Below are positions 32,410 to 45,720 of a stretch of 64,000 nucleotides of DNA, piece after piece. The notes beneath the pieces are model-generated. The model was not told where the DNA came from. It made no database searches and worked only from the letters and a program-made list of their open reading frames with translations. A program made the translations under genes and the position numbers. Source of the DNA: Panax quinquefolius (Eukaryota; Streptophyta; Magnoliopsida; Apiales; Araliaceae). Numbering within the stretch: the stretch's first letter is position 1; the number at the start of each line of letters is the position of its first letter. The stretch spans positions 124,001 through 188,000 of the forward strand of contig JAINUW010000495.1 in NCBI GenBank assembly GCA_020205615.1. Reading direction: 5' to 3'.

Positions 32410-32414
32410 AATCT

Positions 32415-32621
32415 CTGATTCTACCTTAACTTCTTCAGATTCTACCTCTTCATCTTCATTCAGATTCATTTTAGGATATTCAATATGATTGCTTCCCAGA
32501 TTGACTATAGGTTCGTCTTTTTCTACTTCCTTAACTGACTCACTCTGAGCTGCACCTCGGTTAATGGCATTGGTGCAACAACTGACAACACCTCTGTACT
32601 CATTTCATCATCTCTTGACAT
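32415..32621 (-). pseudogene. ORF-X N-terminal part, family A copy 1
   Basis: From ATG 32621 (MSRDDEMSTEVLS) leftwards into an acidic segment (NEDEEVESEEVKVE), ending where Tat1 is inserted. The coding sequence resumes at 3317. One single-base deletion relative to copy 2 (near 32550) shifts the frame. Copy 2 at 49038-49736 shows the same order without the Tat1 insertion. Function unknown. Confidence 0.65.
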
Positions 32622-35048
32622 CCTACAATCAGTTTTAAACAACCTTGATAAGTAAGTCATCAGTACCAAAATCATAAATACTATGTGTTCACACATCTCA
32701 CTATTAATGCACTTCGTTAATCCCTTACTTAGAAATCTAAATGAGTCTTCTCTATTTCACTTATGGTTATAATCCTATGGTTCCCCCCCCCCCCCCCACT
32801 TAAGGTTTATAACCTATAACATAATAATTAATGTTCATAATAACTACTCATGCACTTTGGTCTTGCCTTTGTCTCTCTCTGACCCTCCAGCAACTTCGTT
32901 CTTAGCTGAAATGTTATATTAAAGCAATGGGGAGCAACAAGTTTGCTTCGCAAGTTAAAACATACAATAAAGTATAGGAATCAAGAATATTAGACAATCG
33001 ATTTGATAGAATGTCACCATAGTTCAAAGGAATTTGAATTAGATGAATAAATCCTTTATCAATAACAAGACTTTATCACATTTCATGCTAAAAACTATTC
33101 AATGATGAAAGAGTAAAACATTTTCAAAGTTTCAACAATGTTCAATCGATTATCAATAGATGATCCTACGCAATAACAAATTGACTATTTTCCAAATTTT
33201 ATGTTGAGCGATCCCACTGGATCTTGAACTTCTTGAGTAATTAACAGTTATTTAAAGCTAAAATTTACTAGGTGTATCAAATAACCATAAAGATTAAATC
33301 ATACCCCCATAAGTACATAAAGTGATCAGCTTCGTTGTACCCAATATTATGCATAATACTTACATCGCGCAATGGCCGTATATCAGACCACAAGGTTCCT
33401 TTTTATATAAAAAGGTTGTTCATCTCAGTCTTACAACAAGAATTCGTATCGCAACAATACAGTTTGGATTTAAAGAAATTTTATGATTTCAACATCTAAC
33501 ATCTATCTCGATCTAGCAGAAATAAGTGGCATTGATCTTTCAATAATAATTGAATTCAAATACTCGAACCTATCAAGTTTCAACAAATATTCGTCTAGCC
33601 AAACAATTTGCAAAGACATAGCTCAAAAACTGTTCAATAATAGACAGAAATCAACTGCACTATTTGCAATCAACAATAATATTGTGAATAACCAACAACA
33701 GTTATTCCCCAGTTATACTTTCAAAATTAATAATTTAGTTTGAATTAATAAACTTGCACTAACAGCGAATAATCAAAAATAAATATCAGATGTGGCATAA
33801 TTAGTAATAATTACCCATTATTATGTTTGAAAAGTAATAACTCTAGATTGAGTTAAGGAAACTTGCCTTCGTAGTTATCTATTGCTACACAATATAACTT
33901 AGTTACGTTTGAAAGACCTTTAATAAACAATATCGGCTTCACAATTAGCATAACACACCACATCTCATAATACTATCATTTACAATCACCATATCACTTA
34001 GATACATAATCATGTAGTTACAACAGTGTTTATAACATATACAAACACTTATCAAGTCTAACTAGTTTAGTCTGGTTAGACTTCGGTCTCAATTCTAGGT
34101 CTTGATTACCCTATCCGGCAATTATTGAGTTTATTTTCAATAAAACTCTATTCTAAAGCTTCAATATTATTTTTAGATAATTAAAATATCATTCATAATA
34201 TTATTCAAAAGCTTATAATAATTTTCAAATAATTATTATATTTTATAATAATTTTTCAAACACCGAAATTATTTTTAAATGATTTAAATAATGAACAATC
34301 CCATTATCATTAATATTTAAATAATATTAAAATATTAATGAAATCCTTGTCAAAATATTAAAGTTATTAATAATAACTTAAAATATTTTTAAAACAAGAA
34401 TATTCTTTAAATGATTTTAAAACTTCAAAAATCATTTTTAAATAATTATCATCAATATTCAAATATTAATTTATTTTTAATCAAAATATAAAAAGTCAGT
34501 TATTATAACTTAAAATATTTTTAAATCCCTTTATATCATTTTTAAATGATTTTAAATCAATAAAACATTTTAAACTATTTATTTAATATAATAATTAAAT
34601 AAATCTATTATCATTAATATTAAATTATTAATGAAATTTGCCTCAAAATATTAAAAGTCATATTTTATAACTTCAAATATTTTTTTACGCTTTATTCTCA
34701 TTTAAAATGATTTTTATAATATTAAAATCATTTTAACCCAATTTATTTAATATAAGTATTAAATAAAATTAATATCATTAATATTCAAATAAATATAAAT
34801 ATTAATGAAAAATATGTCAAATTATCAAAAGTTAATTTTTATAACTTCAAATAATTTTTAAAACTCATTTCGAAATTTTAGAAATTAATTTCTATTTTTA
34901 ATTATTTTTGGAAATTAAATATAATTAATTTTATTAAAACCCACACTAAAGCCTTTAGCGACACTAAATGTCTCTGTTGGTCTTCATGAGTCTCAAGAAC
35001 ACTCTTAAACAGTCTCAATGTGTCAACTTTGACCACCTTCAATTCACA
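32622..35048 (-). other. AT-rich 5' internal region of family A, copy 1
   Basis: Aligns with 49737-52137 of copy 2 throughout. It lies between ORF-X and LTR2 in element direction. A 15-C run at 32783-32797 (7 C in copy 2) and very AT-rich tracts of AATATTAA/TTATTAAT type (34150-34930) are its only notable features. The open frame at 33483-33743 is not conserved as coding. No primer-binding site recognised. Confidence 0.55.
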
Positions 35049-35053
35049 GTTCA

Positions 35054-38000
35054 TGTGACAACTAGAATTTTCATAAATTATCAAAATTAGAATTTAATAA
35101 TTATAGTTCTTATTATGTGGTGTATATATTTTGAATTATGTGTTTTGGTGTGAAGAAATTAAATTTTTATGAGATTCAATAGTTGATTAAACTATTAAAG
35201 AAAATAAAAGAAATTAGTCACGATAAGGAATTTGGTGGCAATGGAAATTAACCTTATAAATATTGAGTAATTTAAATTAAGTTGAAACTATATTATGGAA
35301 TAATATTATTTGAATATTTAAACCTTACTTGGTAGTGGTGTTGTTGTAAAGTTGATAAAAAGGTTAATTCACTTAATTAAAATAGTGAGTTAATATATGA
35401 GTTTTGCTAATTAAATTTGGTATTCTTAATATATATTACACGTCATGGTAATATATGAAAATGTTTACTATCTTGAATAATGTTAATAAAATATAAATTG
35501 ATGGTGAGAGAAGAAATATCAATATATACCTATAAATAATTATTGGTTTGAGATTAATAAATTGAATTAATAATTAAGTGGTGATTAGATGTATGGACTA
35601 AATAAATTGTTTGAGACAATTTATGGAAGAAAATGAATGAAATGATTATATATTATAATTATATAATTCATTTGAGTTAACTAAAATAATTAGTGGAATA
35701 CATATTAACTATTTTAATTGAAATATTTATTTTACTAGAGATGTTTATTTGAGTAACAAAGGTAATTTTATAATTTATAGTGTAGTAATTATACATGTTA
35801 TAATTGTGTAATTACTTAATGTGGCTAAATAGTTTAACAATAAAACGAAATGTGACATATGTATCATATAGTAAAGGAGTTTTTAAAATAATTGGATTGG
35901 AGATTATTTGAGTTAGCCAAACATGGCTTAGACTCTTTGTGTTTTATAACTGCTAATTTTTTTTTTGTTTTAACTGATAACCCAACTTAAAGTCACGTAT
36001 TCATTAGTTGGGGGTTAAACTCATTATTTTCCTAAAGCTAAGAGAAGAGAAGAAGAGAAGAAGACGGAGAGAAAGAGAGAAATTGAGAGAGAAAGAGAAG
36101 AAGTTATCTGTAAATTGAGAGAAGGAATTTGTGAGAATTATGGAAGGAAGAAACAAGAAGGTTGTTCAAAATTTTATAGCTAATCAAAGGTAATAATCTA
36201 GCTTTGAGTTTTTAGCATTATACTTCTTGAGTTGTCTTTGAAAAGTTGGATTTCTATGGTAAGATTTTTAAGAGGTTGATCATATATGTTAAATAATATG
36301 TATAATTTATTATATGTAATTTATAACAGGTTTTCATGTAATCCAAATCGTGGAAATAAGTGTTAGAAGAAGAAATTTGGTTTATGGCTTAGTATATGTA
36401 TTTTAGTGTATTTTAAGGCTTAAATTGATGGTTAGATCATGTATATAATCTGAAATTGATAATATATGTGGTTAGTACGTTGAAAAACGAAAAGAACGCA
36501 AGTTGAATGAATCAATTTGGTTAAAAAACGAATTTGTAGTGAATGAATTCGCTAAACATGTTAAAACATGAAAGTTTAAGTATGAACATGAGTTTTGGGT
36601 CAAGATTTAGGCTAGTAAGTATTTCCGTAATTTGTTATAATTCTATTATGTTATATTTTTATGAATTACGAATCCATAGAATCAAAAATAGACTAATTTG
36701 GATATGTATTACTCAAGTTATGAAGATTAGAAGGAGAAAATGGTAAAAAAATTGCAAGAACAGTAAACTTTAAGTCTCGGTTCTGCTAATGGGCGCAGAT
36801 GCGCTGTAGCCTAAGTCTTTTTGGGTACAGATACCTTTTAGGGTGTAGCTGCGCTGTGTCCAAGGCTTAATTGGATGCATCTGCACTTTAAGTTTTTCCG
36901 GTGTGACTGTTTTAACCTCATGTAGCAAAATAGCCATAACGTTTTCATACAAAATCCGATCAAGGAGATTCAAGATGATACAGAACGAGGAAGAATAGGC
37001 CTACAACTTTCATTCTTTAAGTGGTTCGATTTAAGGTCGGAAAAATGGATCAAAATGGCCATCTTTGGGACTGTTGTGTTTTCAGAGGCAATCGGAGGGC
37101 GTCAGGCATGCACGTATGCAAGTGTAGTGTTTCTAACGATAAAAGATGTTGTTATAAGTTATAAAACAAAAATGTTAGTAAATATAATGATACTTAACAT
37201 TAATAAATTATGTATTAGATAATTTGTTTAAGCATTCTAAGCATACACAAGAGAGACAAATCAGACGTGTGATAAATGAACGTTGAAACGCCTTAACAAG
37301 TGTTAATGAACGTAAAAAGTGTTTTAAGTCAAGTGAAATAAACATTATAAGATATAAAATAGGGTTTATATAAAACCAATAAGTAGTCCTAGTAAGACGT
37401 AAAAACTTGACTGAACTTCTAGTGTGACCGAAGAAGAAATATAGTGAGATATAAGTCAAAAGTTAACATAATCAAAATGAACATTGTTTATTGATAATAG
37501 GAAGGGTTATGGGATATAGAGTAAAGTTTACATTACAACTACTATGCATTTTTATGTGACTAATAGTTAATGTGCATGATTATATAATTGTGTAGGGCAC
37601 GTGAAGTGTAGATAGCTGTAAGTTGTTAAACTATTATTGGTAAACAAAAATCAAAGCAAGTCTTTCAGTTCCTATTTGCAATGTGAACTTGATGATGAAC
37701 GGTTTTAAATCTTTATTGCAAATAGCATGATGTGTTATATATATGTTGAAAGTATGAAACATTAAAGTCAATTTATGACTACGTTGATTAAGTAAAGAAT
37801 GTTAATTGAGTAAGGAACTCAATCCTTATACTTGTTATATGAATTGTAGCATGTATGTTAAGTTAGTCCAATGTTTATGAGATGTATGATAAGCATGTTA
37901 TTATGAGCTACATGATGCATTAAAACTGTTAGATTTGTTGGGCTGTCGAGCTCAACCTTGTAAATAACCATTTTTGCAGGGTTAAGGATTGAAGGTAACA

Positions 38001-38423
38001 CTATGTGCTACTTAAATGATGTGGATCAAAAATAATACACGAAGATTAATATTTTAGCTAAAGATTGTTATTTCTTTAAACCATTATTAAGGTTCATGAG
38101 ATGTACTCAGTGTCTTATGATGTATATTTTATGTTAAGTTGTAAAGTTAAAGTTTGAGTTATCCGATGTATATAGAATATCAATTTGATATGTAAGTAAT
38201 ATATATTAACTATGATAAAGTGAATCATGGATTATATATGATTCAAAGACATATAGATGATAAAGGTTTTGATTCAGGGAATTAAAGTAAGAAGATAGAA
38301 AAGTTTAAATTATTTTTTATTTTATTAAGTTTAACATAGAATAATGATGTAAAATCTGAAGTAAGACGTGTTATTAACGACCGAAGTCGATAATTGAATT
38401 GTATGAATTTTGGGGTCATTACA
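35054..38423 (+). mobile_element. Solo LTR B, Tekay-like, in family A LTR2
   Basis: Starts TGTGACAACTAG and ends TTTTGGGGTCATTACA, flanked by GTTCA (35049-35053) and ATTCA (38424-38428). The undisturbed site is seen in copy 2 at about 52138-52142 as GTTCATGTTATTTC. At 3370 bases it has no internal region. Layout resembles D and E: a GA-rich leader (36040-36130), donor-like AAAG/GTAATA at 36190, a long AT-rich middle, GGGCTGTCGAGCTCAACC then acceptor-like TTTTTGCAG at 37979. It is too divergent from D and E to align by eye. Confidence 0.82.
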
Positions 38424-38428
38424 ATTCA

Positions 38429-40198
38429 TGTTATTTCTGGGCTAGCTAAGGCATTGATCATGTAGTATTAATGTAATAATACATATATCAACAATAAACA
38501 ATGTCATTCAACATTACACAAAGGAGATCTAAGGCTTCAAAAAGGTTGTCACACATGTTCTGGGTTTTCTGGGTTTCCTAAAAACCACATAGTTTAAAGT
38601 AGTCATTTTCTAGCTTTATTATTCTTGGGTTCTGGCTATTAATTAGGTGTTTAAATGTTTCAATCTTGTAGTCCTCATGTTAAAGAAAAAATATACATCA
38701 CTATATTAGTCTAACTACATCACAATCTTAAGATTTGAGTCAGTCAAAACCTGTCAGAAAACTATGTTTGTGAGTTTTCAAGAAATTCCAGAAACACAAA
38801 ACCTTTGACTGCTCACTACTTTGATTTTGTTTGATATTTAAGTGATCTAAGGCTATGAATCTATAATCCATATACTAAACTATTACACTAATACAATAAT
38901 ACAAGCTAAACACAAAACATCTGACAGATCTAGACTCATAAAGATCTTGTCAAACTCATCTGATAATTTCTAGGTTACCCTGAAACACCAAGTTATGGTC
39001 GGTCAACCCACTTTGACCATCAATAACTTGGAATCTGGACATGCTATGAGCATGATTCCAATTCCAGACTACTCCCCTCATTGCATACTACAAGTCAATT
39101 ACATCAAAAAAGACAAATCATAAATATAGATCTAAATATATGGCCTCTAACATTCAATTGTCATGCCATAGAACTAAGGTTCTTGACAGTTTTGAAAACT
39201 TGATTTTTGAGCACTTTGATGTTATGGATCTATGAAATAACATCATGGATCACCAAATAACATCTTATAACACATATTTAACCACATAAACACATTTTCT
39301 ATCTTAGCATACAAGATCAAATATAGGTTAGGGTCTCTTGCACAAGCTTTGATCTAAGCTTTCCTCAACTAATCTTGGGGTGTTATGAGCTTGGTTAGGG
39401 ACTGAAATACTAAAGGATTTCGTGGCTTGAGTGTAAGGGAACTTGGCTAAGTGCTTGGTGTACAAATGAGATAAATTTTGAACTTTCTCTCTCTTTAATC
39501 CTTTAAGTTGGATTCAATGAATGTATAACTTGCAAGGTGGCATGTAATATCTGACATTTTATAGATTTATAGCGAATGGGAGATCAATTTTGATGAGTCA
39601 TAAGATTTGGCAATAGCTCTTAACTTAAAAGTTAAGTAAAGGGTATTTTGGTCATTTTGCCTCCAAAAGGGTACTTTGGTAATTTCCCTCATGATTTTAA
39701 GGGTATTCTAGTCATTTGACATCATTCCTTTTATTCTTAACCTTAGGGTTTGATAATTATAATTAGGGTTTACTAATTAGGGTTTAGGGTTTTTGAATCA
39801 GAAATTAGGGTTCTCGAAAATGCAATTAGGGTTCCTAACTATTCGTTAGGGTTTACTAGCTGTAGATTAGGGTTTCTAATCTATCATTAGGATTTACTAA
39901 GGTTATACCTTATCTTATCAATATTTAATCATTAATTCTATATTGTACTAACACATATTCATCAATACAACTACAATCACTATATTAACTATCGAATCCC
40001 TATCCGAAATTAGGGTTAGGGTTTTCACTAGTTGTTAAACAAAACTTCACTTATATTACTCAGTCACTACACAGTTTGACCACTTTACTAAACTCGTATC
40101 ACAAATACTCAGCACAATATTGATAATTAATACCAATATTAAATAAATAAAAATTTTATTCGTAAAATTTGAATTGTTTAAAATTCAGGGTTCTCACA
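38429..40198 (-). repeat. LTR2 of family A, shared by both internal copies
   Basis: Aligns with LTR1 (39069-40198 versus 1-1119) and with LTR3 (38429-39130 versus 52143-52862). It is the only LTR between internal copies 1 and 2, serving as 5' LTR of copy 1 and 3' LTR of copy 2. The CA end at 40198 is fixed by the polypurine tract next to it (CCCCTTCTT). The TG start is a best guess, since the internal flank is also conserved. It holds telo-box-like motifs at 39745-40025. Confidence 0.75.
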
Positions 40199-40509
40199 TT
40201 CTCCCCTTCTTATAAGGATTCCGTCCTCTTAATCACCGCTTTCTTATATTCCAATATCTTTTAAAGTTGTATCATCAATTCCTTCTTATCAACAAAATAC
40301 TAATTTATGTCTCATATACTAACCCGTGACTTGGATTCAAAAAAGAAAACAACTCACAATGATATCTACCCAATACTACTCACGTAAATATATTACTAAG
40401 CGAAATCATTACCTGTCAGTGCCTCTTCAGGCAATCAACGATCTTAAATCGTCATAATAAATGTACACGCCATTGGTCTTCCTACCGAAATTTGAAGCAG
40501 GATGATTGA
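40199..40509 (-). other. Polypurine tract and pol-less junction, family A copy 2
   Basis: TTCTCCCCTTCTTA directly right of LTR2 reads as a polypurine tract on the minus strand. The rest joins LTR to gag without pol, as in copy 1. Confidence 0.6.
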
Positions 40510-41541
40510 TCACAAGAATTCACCGATGGGTCCCTTGTTAATACTTCCCTTATCTGCATTTTTCTTTGGGAAATTTTGAACCAGATGATCTGTTGATCCA
40601 CACGAAAAATAACCTTGTATCTTCTTTAGACTGGGACAATTGGGAGACGTGTGTCCCTCTTGGCCACAGTTAGAACAGACTCCTTTTCTCTTCAAACACA
40701 CTCCCAGATGGTTTTTCCCACAAACCTCACAAGGCTCACCTCCCTTCCTATTCTCCGATTTGTTCCCTGATTGGGTATTTGCACTTCACTTTCGCTTATT
40801 TGGATTACTTCCTCCACTACTACCTCCTTCATTCGTCTTTGTCTTCTTCTCCTGATGATATCTGGATACAACTTCACTTCCTCCTTTTGTAATTATCTCT
40901 TTTTCTAACAAAGCCACAAATATATTGATTTGCAACACGACTACCTTATTAAATATCATTGGCTTCGGTCCATTCTCAAACAATCGCACTTTTCGTGCCT
41001 TTGTATCCACCTGATGAGGTGCGAATCTTGCTAACTCATTGAACTTGGCGGCATATTATGAAACCAACATGTTCTCTTGCTTCAGTTCTAAAAACTTCAC
41101 TTCCATCCTGGCTTGCATACTCGGCGAGAAATAGTTCTCAAAGAACAACTCCTTAAACCTTGTCCAAGTCACTATTGTTGTCCCAACTCTAGCCTGATTA
41201 GTTTTCCACCAATAATTAGCTTCTCCCTTCATCAAATAGGTAGCGAAAGCTGTCTTTTGCTCTTCTGCTACTCTCGCAATAATAAATTCATTCTCCATCT
41301 CCTTCACCCAAGTTTGGGCTTCAATAGGATTAGTGGTTCCTTTAAATTCTGAAGGCCCTACCGCTTTAAAATCCTTGAAGTTTTCCAATCTATTTGTTGG
41401 CTGACCTCTTGCTGCTCGCACTCTATTTCCTATAGCTTGGGCTAATATGTTTTCAAAGTTTTGCATCAGGTCTGCCTGACCTCCTTCATTATTCATTGAT
41501 TGCTCCTCCCTCTAGTTTCGATTTTGTTGTCTAGGCGTCAT
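40510..41541 (-). pseudogene. gag: Gypsy gag, family A copy 2 (better preserved)
   Basis: From ATG 41541. After one early stop, 41056-41496 is open and carries the gag core (EFKGTTNPIEAQTWVKEME, KGEANYWW, RFKELFFENYFSPSMQAR). The frame then shifts to 40786-41010 and to a zinc-knuckle part with intact CSNCGQEGHTSPNC (about 40635-40676) and a damaged second knuckle YFSCGSTDHLVQNF. The core type is that of chromovirus gag. Being better preserved than copy 1, it shows what the family once encoded. No pol downstream. Confidence 0.83.
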
Positions 41542-41814
41542 TATTTAATTAAAATAAAATTTATATTAATCATTTATCTCTATACTAATTCTTATTCTAA
41601 GAATTTATCATAAATTTCTCATACAATCGCATATTTATTTAAATAACACATAGTCCTCTTTAGTACAATTCACATATTGTTAAAATCAGTTACTACCCCT
41701 TTTTGACAAGCTCGAGATTTACTACCATAACTTTACACAAAAAGTTGTAATTTATCAAAATCATCTTAATATTCATATTGAAAACAAAGATTACATTCAT
41801 ACAGACACACACAC
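41542..41814 (-). other. Family A spacer up to the Athila insertion
   Basis: Non-coding. It aligns with 2468-2712 and ends in the short CA run where Athila inserted. The microsatellite continues at 48905. Confidence 0.75.
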
Positions 41815-43370
41815 TGATAAGTAGGTTTTATACCTACTTATTGGATATTAATTCACGAGAACTATGCCCATTTCAAGTACATTTTAGTATGTTTTCAGTT
41901 GAATTTTGTTTTATTTTGCATTACTTGTAATTAGAACTCCTCTGGTGTGAAAATGCAGGAAATGGCATAACTTAGCAGTGGCATGTGTGATGAGAATAGC
42001 GAAGGCATGCCACGTGAGACGAGTGGAGATAAGGACTTGAACAGTAATGAGGGAGCAAGCAACAAGTAGTGGAGCAAAAGGAAACAACAACAAAAAATAA
42101 GAATGCAGAATACACGAAGCCTTGCTACCACGCTAACAACAAGTTGGATTACCCGCCGCCTGCCATCGACCTCTGATGAGCTAAAAACGCATACACCTTG
42201 CGCCGCTTTTTGTAGATTGGGACCTCATGGCGCACAAGACCTCATCTAAAGTTGTTGTCTGATTTTATTTTGATTTTGAAATTTGAAGTGATGGCATTGA
42301 CATAAATAACTCTGGTTGGGACCAAACGTGATCATTATTGTTTTTATAAGTTTTTAGGCTAGAGAACTGGGGTTCTAAGTATAGAACGAATTTCCAAAGA
42401 GAACTTGAGCATAGACTTAATATTTTCAACATTTTCTTTAGAATTCAGTCATTGATCAACAATTCATTTCATTTTGCTGGAAAATATTAGAGAATTGAAC
42501 AACGCTTTGGAATCTAAATTGCAATTGGGTTTGATTGATTCTATCTTCTCCTCCAATTGCATTAATTATTTTCCATGTGTTGCTATAATCCCATAATGGC
42601 TTTCAGTTCTGAAATGGCCTAAATTCCATTATGGGATTCTAACAGATTTTTATATGTAGTCTAAAATTGATGGCTTGATTGCTTGATTGTTTGTGTATTG
42701 TCGGAATTTCTATTATGATTGATTGGATTGCATGAATGTTTGATCACCATTCATTTTATGTTCTTGTATGGAATTGAAAAATGACATGTGAGTATGGTTG
42801 TAATCATGATAGCATGCGTGTATGAGGCTGAAATGTTTAACTTTATAGTTTGTGAATCAGATAGAAATATATTATTTCACCGTGTGTAGTAACATAAGAG
42901 TTTCTGCTTCAATTCATTATTGCTGCAATTTCACATCGAAATATAGTGGTTTTGATTTTATTGATGATTACATGATTTCTATTGCATGTGGAGGATATGT
43001 AAGCATGTCATAATGCATTGAAAAATGGTTATGTCTTCTTTTGTGCTCTTGGCTAATTTTCCACGATACATGTATAATTTTGCATGATGGTAATATTTAG
43101 ATGAAATATGAAATGAAGTTAGAATCCCATTATTTCCAACTTTGATTAATTATTCTATTATTATTATTTCATTCATTATTCGAGTTAGATTAATTCGAAA
43201 TTGTAAGCCTTAGTTTAAGCATATAAAAATAGTGATACAATTGATGCATAATAATTTAATTTGAAACCTTTCTCCGTGGATCTATTAATCGTTTTACTCG
43301 TACTACTTGGTGACCCATGTATGCTTGCATGAGTTAGAATCCTTTTATTAAAACTAAAATGGGGGCAACA
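41815..43370 (+). repeat. Athila 5' LTR
   Basis: 1556 bases, a usual length for Athila. It aligns with 47548-48904. Over 42421-42900 I count 26 substitutions against the 3' LTR in 480 bases (about 5.4%). The first bases contain the small inverted repeat AAGTAGG...CCTACTT. Confidence 0.9.
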
Positions 43371-43376
43371 AGTTTT

Positions 43377-43394
43377 TGGTGCCGTTGCCGGGGA
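43377..43394 (+). promoter_or_regulatory. Athila primer-binding site (tRNA-Asp)
   Basis: TGGTGCCGTTGCCGGGGA matches the known Athila site TGGCGCCGTTGCCGGGGA at 17 of 18 bases; the one change is C to T in a CpG. Confidence 0.88.
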
Positions 43395-43585
43395 AAGGCT
43401 TTTAATTGTATTATTATCATTAGTTTTAAGCTAAATTTGTATGACTTAGACAAATCTAATCTTATCTCATTTCTATTTTTGTTTTTGTTTTTGTTCCAGG
43501 TACTTGTTTATATTTTATGCACACGCGATCATCCAATTCCGAGTTGATACCTGCATAGGACAACATTAACGATAGAGGTTGGAAA

Positions 43586-44755
43586 TTGAGAGCACGTAGA
43601 AATATACAAGCAGAGTTAACGGGGACAACATCTAATATGACAGCCAAAGGACAAGGAGAAGAGCAAAGAGAGGAGTATAGGGCTTTTAGAGACTATTCGA
43701 TGCCGAATATTAATGGACTGCAGTCAACTATAGTCAGACCAGCGATAGCAGGTAATACCTTCGAGATAAAGCCAGGCACTATTCAAATGGTGCAGAATTT
43801 GGTACAGTTTGAGGGTGCTGCTACAGATGATCCTAATGAACACCTGTTCAGCTTCTTCGAAATATGTGATACTTTCAGATACAACGGGGTGACAGAGGAT
43901 GCAATCAGACTTAGGCTATTTCCATTCTCATTGCGGGATAAAGTAAGAAGTTGGCTTCACTCTTTACCTTCGGGATCTATCACCACATGGTAGGACCTAG
44001 CACGGAAATTCTTAGCCAAGTTTTTCCCAATGGCTAAGACTGCAAAAATGAGGACAACAATTTCCCAATTTGAGAAGCAACAAGGTGAATCATTATATGA
44101 TGCCTGGGAGAAATACAAAGACATGCTAAGGTAGTGTCCACACCATGGTATGCCAGATTCGATGGTTATCAACACATTTTATAATGGATTGGGATGGTAG
44201 TCCAGGCCTATTGTAGATGCAACTGCAGGAGGAGCTTTATGGGTGAAGAGCTATGAAGAGGCCTATAACCTCATTGAGACAAAGGCAGCAAATGTTTTTC
44301 AAAACCCTACAGCCAGGATGCCATAGGCTAAAGTTGCTGGTTTATTAGAGGTGGATGCTATCACTCAATTGTCAGCACAGATGGCATCCATGGCATAGAA
44401 GATTAACTCATTGACAGAGAACAAGGCGAAGACAGTTGCTTTTGTGTGTGAGATATGTGCATGATAACATTTTACAAACAAATGTGCTATTAGTTCGGAG
44501 TAAGTACAGTATGTGAGCAACTATAGGAAGGATTAAGGTCAATTTTAGAACACATATAGCGCCAAAAACCGCAATCATCACAACTTCAGTTGGTCAAATA
44601 ACTAAGGAAATCAGCAAAGTCAATTTCAACCACAGAACCAATTTCAGTCACAGTCAGCTCAGCAACTATTTGCACCAAGACCACCTTATCCACCGGGATT
44701 CTCTCAACAACAACATCATAATCCAGCTGCACCTCAGCAAGAAAAGAAGTCAGAG
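43586..44755 (+). pseudogene. gag: Athila gag with multiple TAG stops
   Basis: The open start (to 43993) contains PGTIQMVQNLVQFEG, DPNEHLFSFFEICDTF and RLRLFPFSLRDKVRSWL, diagnostic of Athila gag. The same frame continues beyond TAG stops with KFLAKFFPMAKTAK, CPHHGMPDSMVINTFYNGLG, RPIVDATAGGALW and EAYNLIET. A zinc-finger remnant CEICA..HFTNKC (CX2CX3HX4C spacing) is hit by TGA-TAA. Most TAG stops stand where glutamine is expected. No large deletion or frameshift is needed to read it through. Gag would package element RNA. Confidence 0.87.
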
Positions 44756-45720
44756 ATGGATGAGATGATGATGAAGTACATGGAAAACACAGAAGTGATG
44801 ATTAAAAGCCAAGTAGTGGCTATCAAAAATTTTGAAACTCAAATGGGTATGATGGCTATCATGCTCAACAACAGACCCCAAGGTTCATTGCCATGTACCG
44901 CAGAGGCAAATCCAAGAAGGGAAGGGAAGGAACAATGTCATGCAATCACACTCAGGTCTGGAAAACATGTTACAGGAAAACAACCAGGCGCGCCCGCGCC
45001 ATATTTACAAGGGGAACACGCACGGCCGCTCGAGGCAGAGAATTTGTCTGAGAAGAAAGTGAATAATGAAGATTCTGGACAACAGCAGGAAGAGAATAAT
45101 AAAGACGAATTATGCGAGAAGCCCATGAATAAAATACCACTAGTTCACCCCCCGGTTCTTTATCCACAGAGATTGCATAAGCAGAGGGAAGACAAACAGT
45201 TCAACAAGTTCTTGGAGGTCTTTAAAAAGCTGCAGATTAACATACCTTTCGTTGAGGCATTGGAACAGGTGCCTAGTTATGCAAAGTTCATGAAGGGTAT
45301 TTTGTCAAGGAAAAAGAGATTAGAAGATTTTGAGACAGTGGCCTTGACGGAGGAATGCAGTGCAGTGCTACAACGTAAATTACCTCCAAAGCTGAATGAT
45401 CCGGGCAGTTTTACTATACCATGCACAATTGGAAAGATAAGTTTCAACAAGTCTTTGTGTGATCTTAGGGCAAGTATCAATTTGATGCCCTTGTCAGTAT
45501 TCAATCAGTTGGGATTGCCGACTCCAAGGCCGACAAATATTTTGTTGTAGCTTGCTGACAGATCTATTAATTATCCACGAGGAATTATTGAAGATGTTTT
45601 GGTAAAAGTGGACAAATTCATCTTTCCAGTTGATTTTATCATTTTAGATTATGAAGAAGATAGGAGTATACCAATCATACTAGGAAGACCATTCCTAGCC
45701 ACATGAAGGACATTGATAGA
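44756..45720 (+). pseudogene. Athila gag end and aspartic protease region
   Basis: The open part 44756-45550 begins in the Gln-rich gag tail, has a coiled-coil-like MMMKYMENTEVMIKSQ segment, then HAITLRSGK, typical of the Athila gag-protease junction, and KLNDPGSFTIPCTIG. The protease active site reads LCDLRASINLMPLSVF: the aspartate is kept but the usual DLGA glycine is arginine. After a TAG at 45548 the frame continues to [12 protein letters not shown]. The protease is probably inactive. Confidence 0.82.

Noticed and set aside
33483..33743. An 86-residue ORF in the AT-rich part of family A
   Set aside because: The aligned region in the second copy (about 50588-50850) carries indels and does not keep the frame.
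38429..39130. Exact 5' boundary of family A LTR
   Set aside because: TG at 38429/52143 looks plausible, but both copies have the same internal flank, no primer-binding site is recognised next to it, and element B inserted right there, so the boundary is only tentative.
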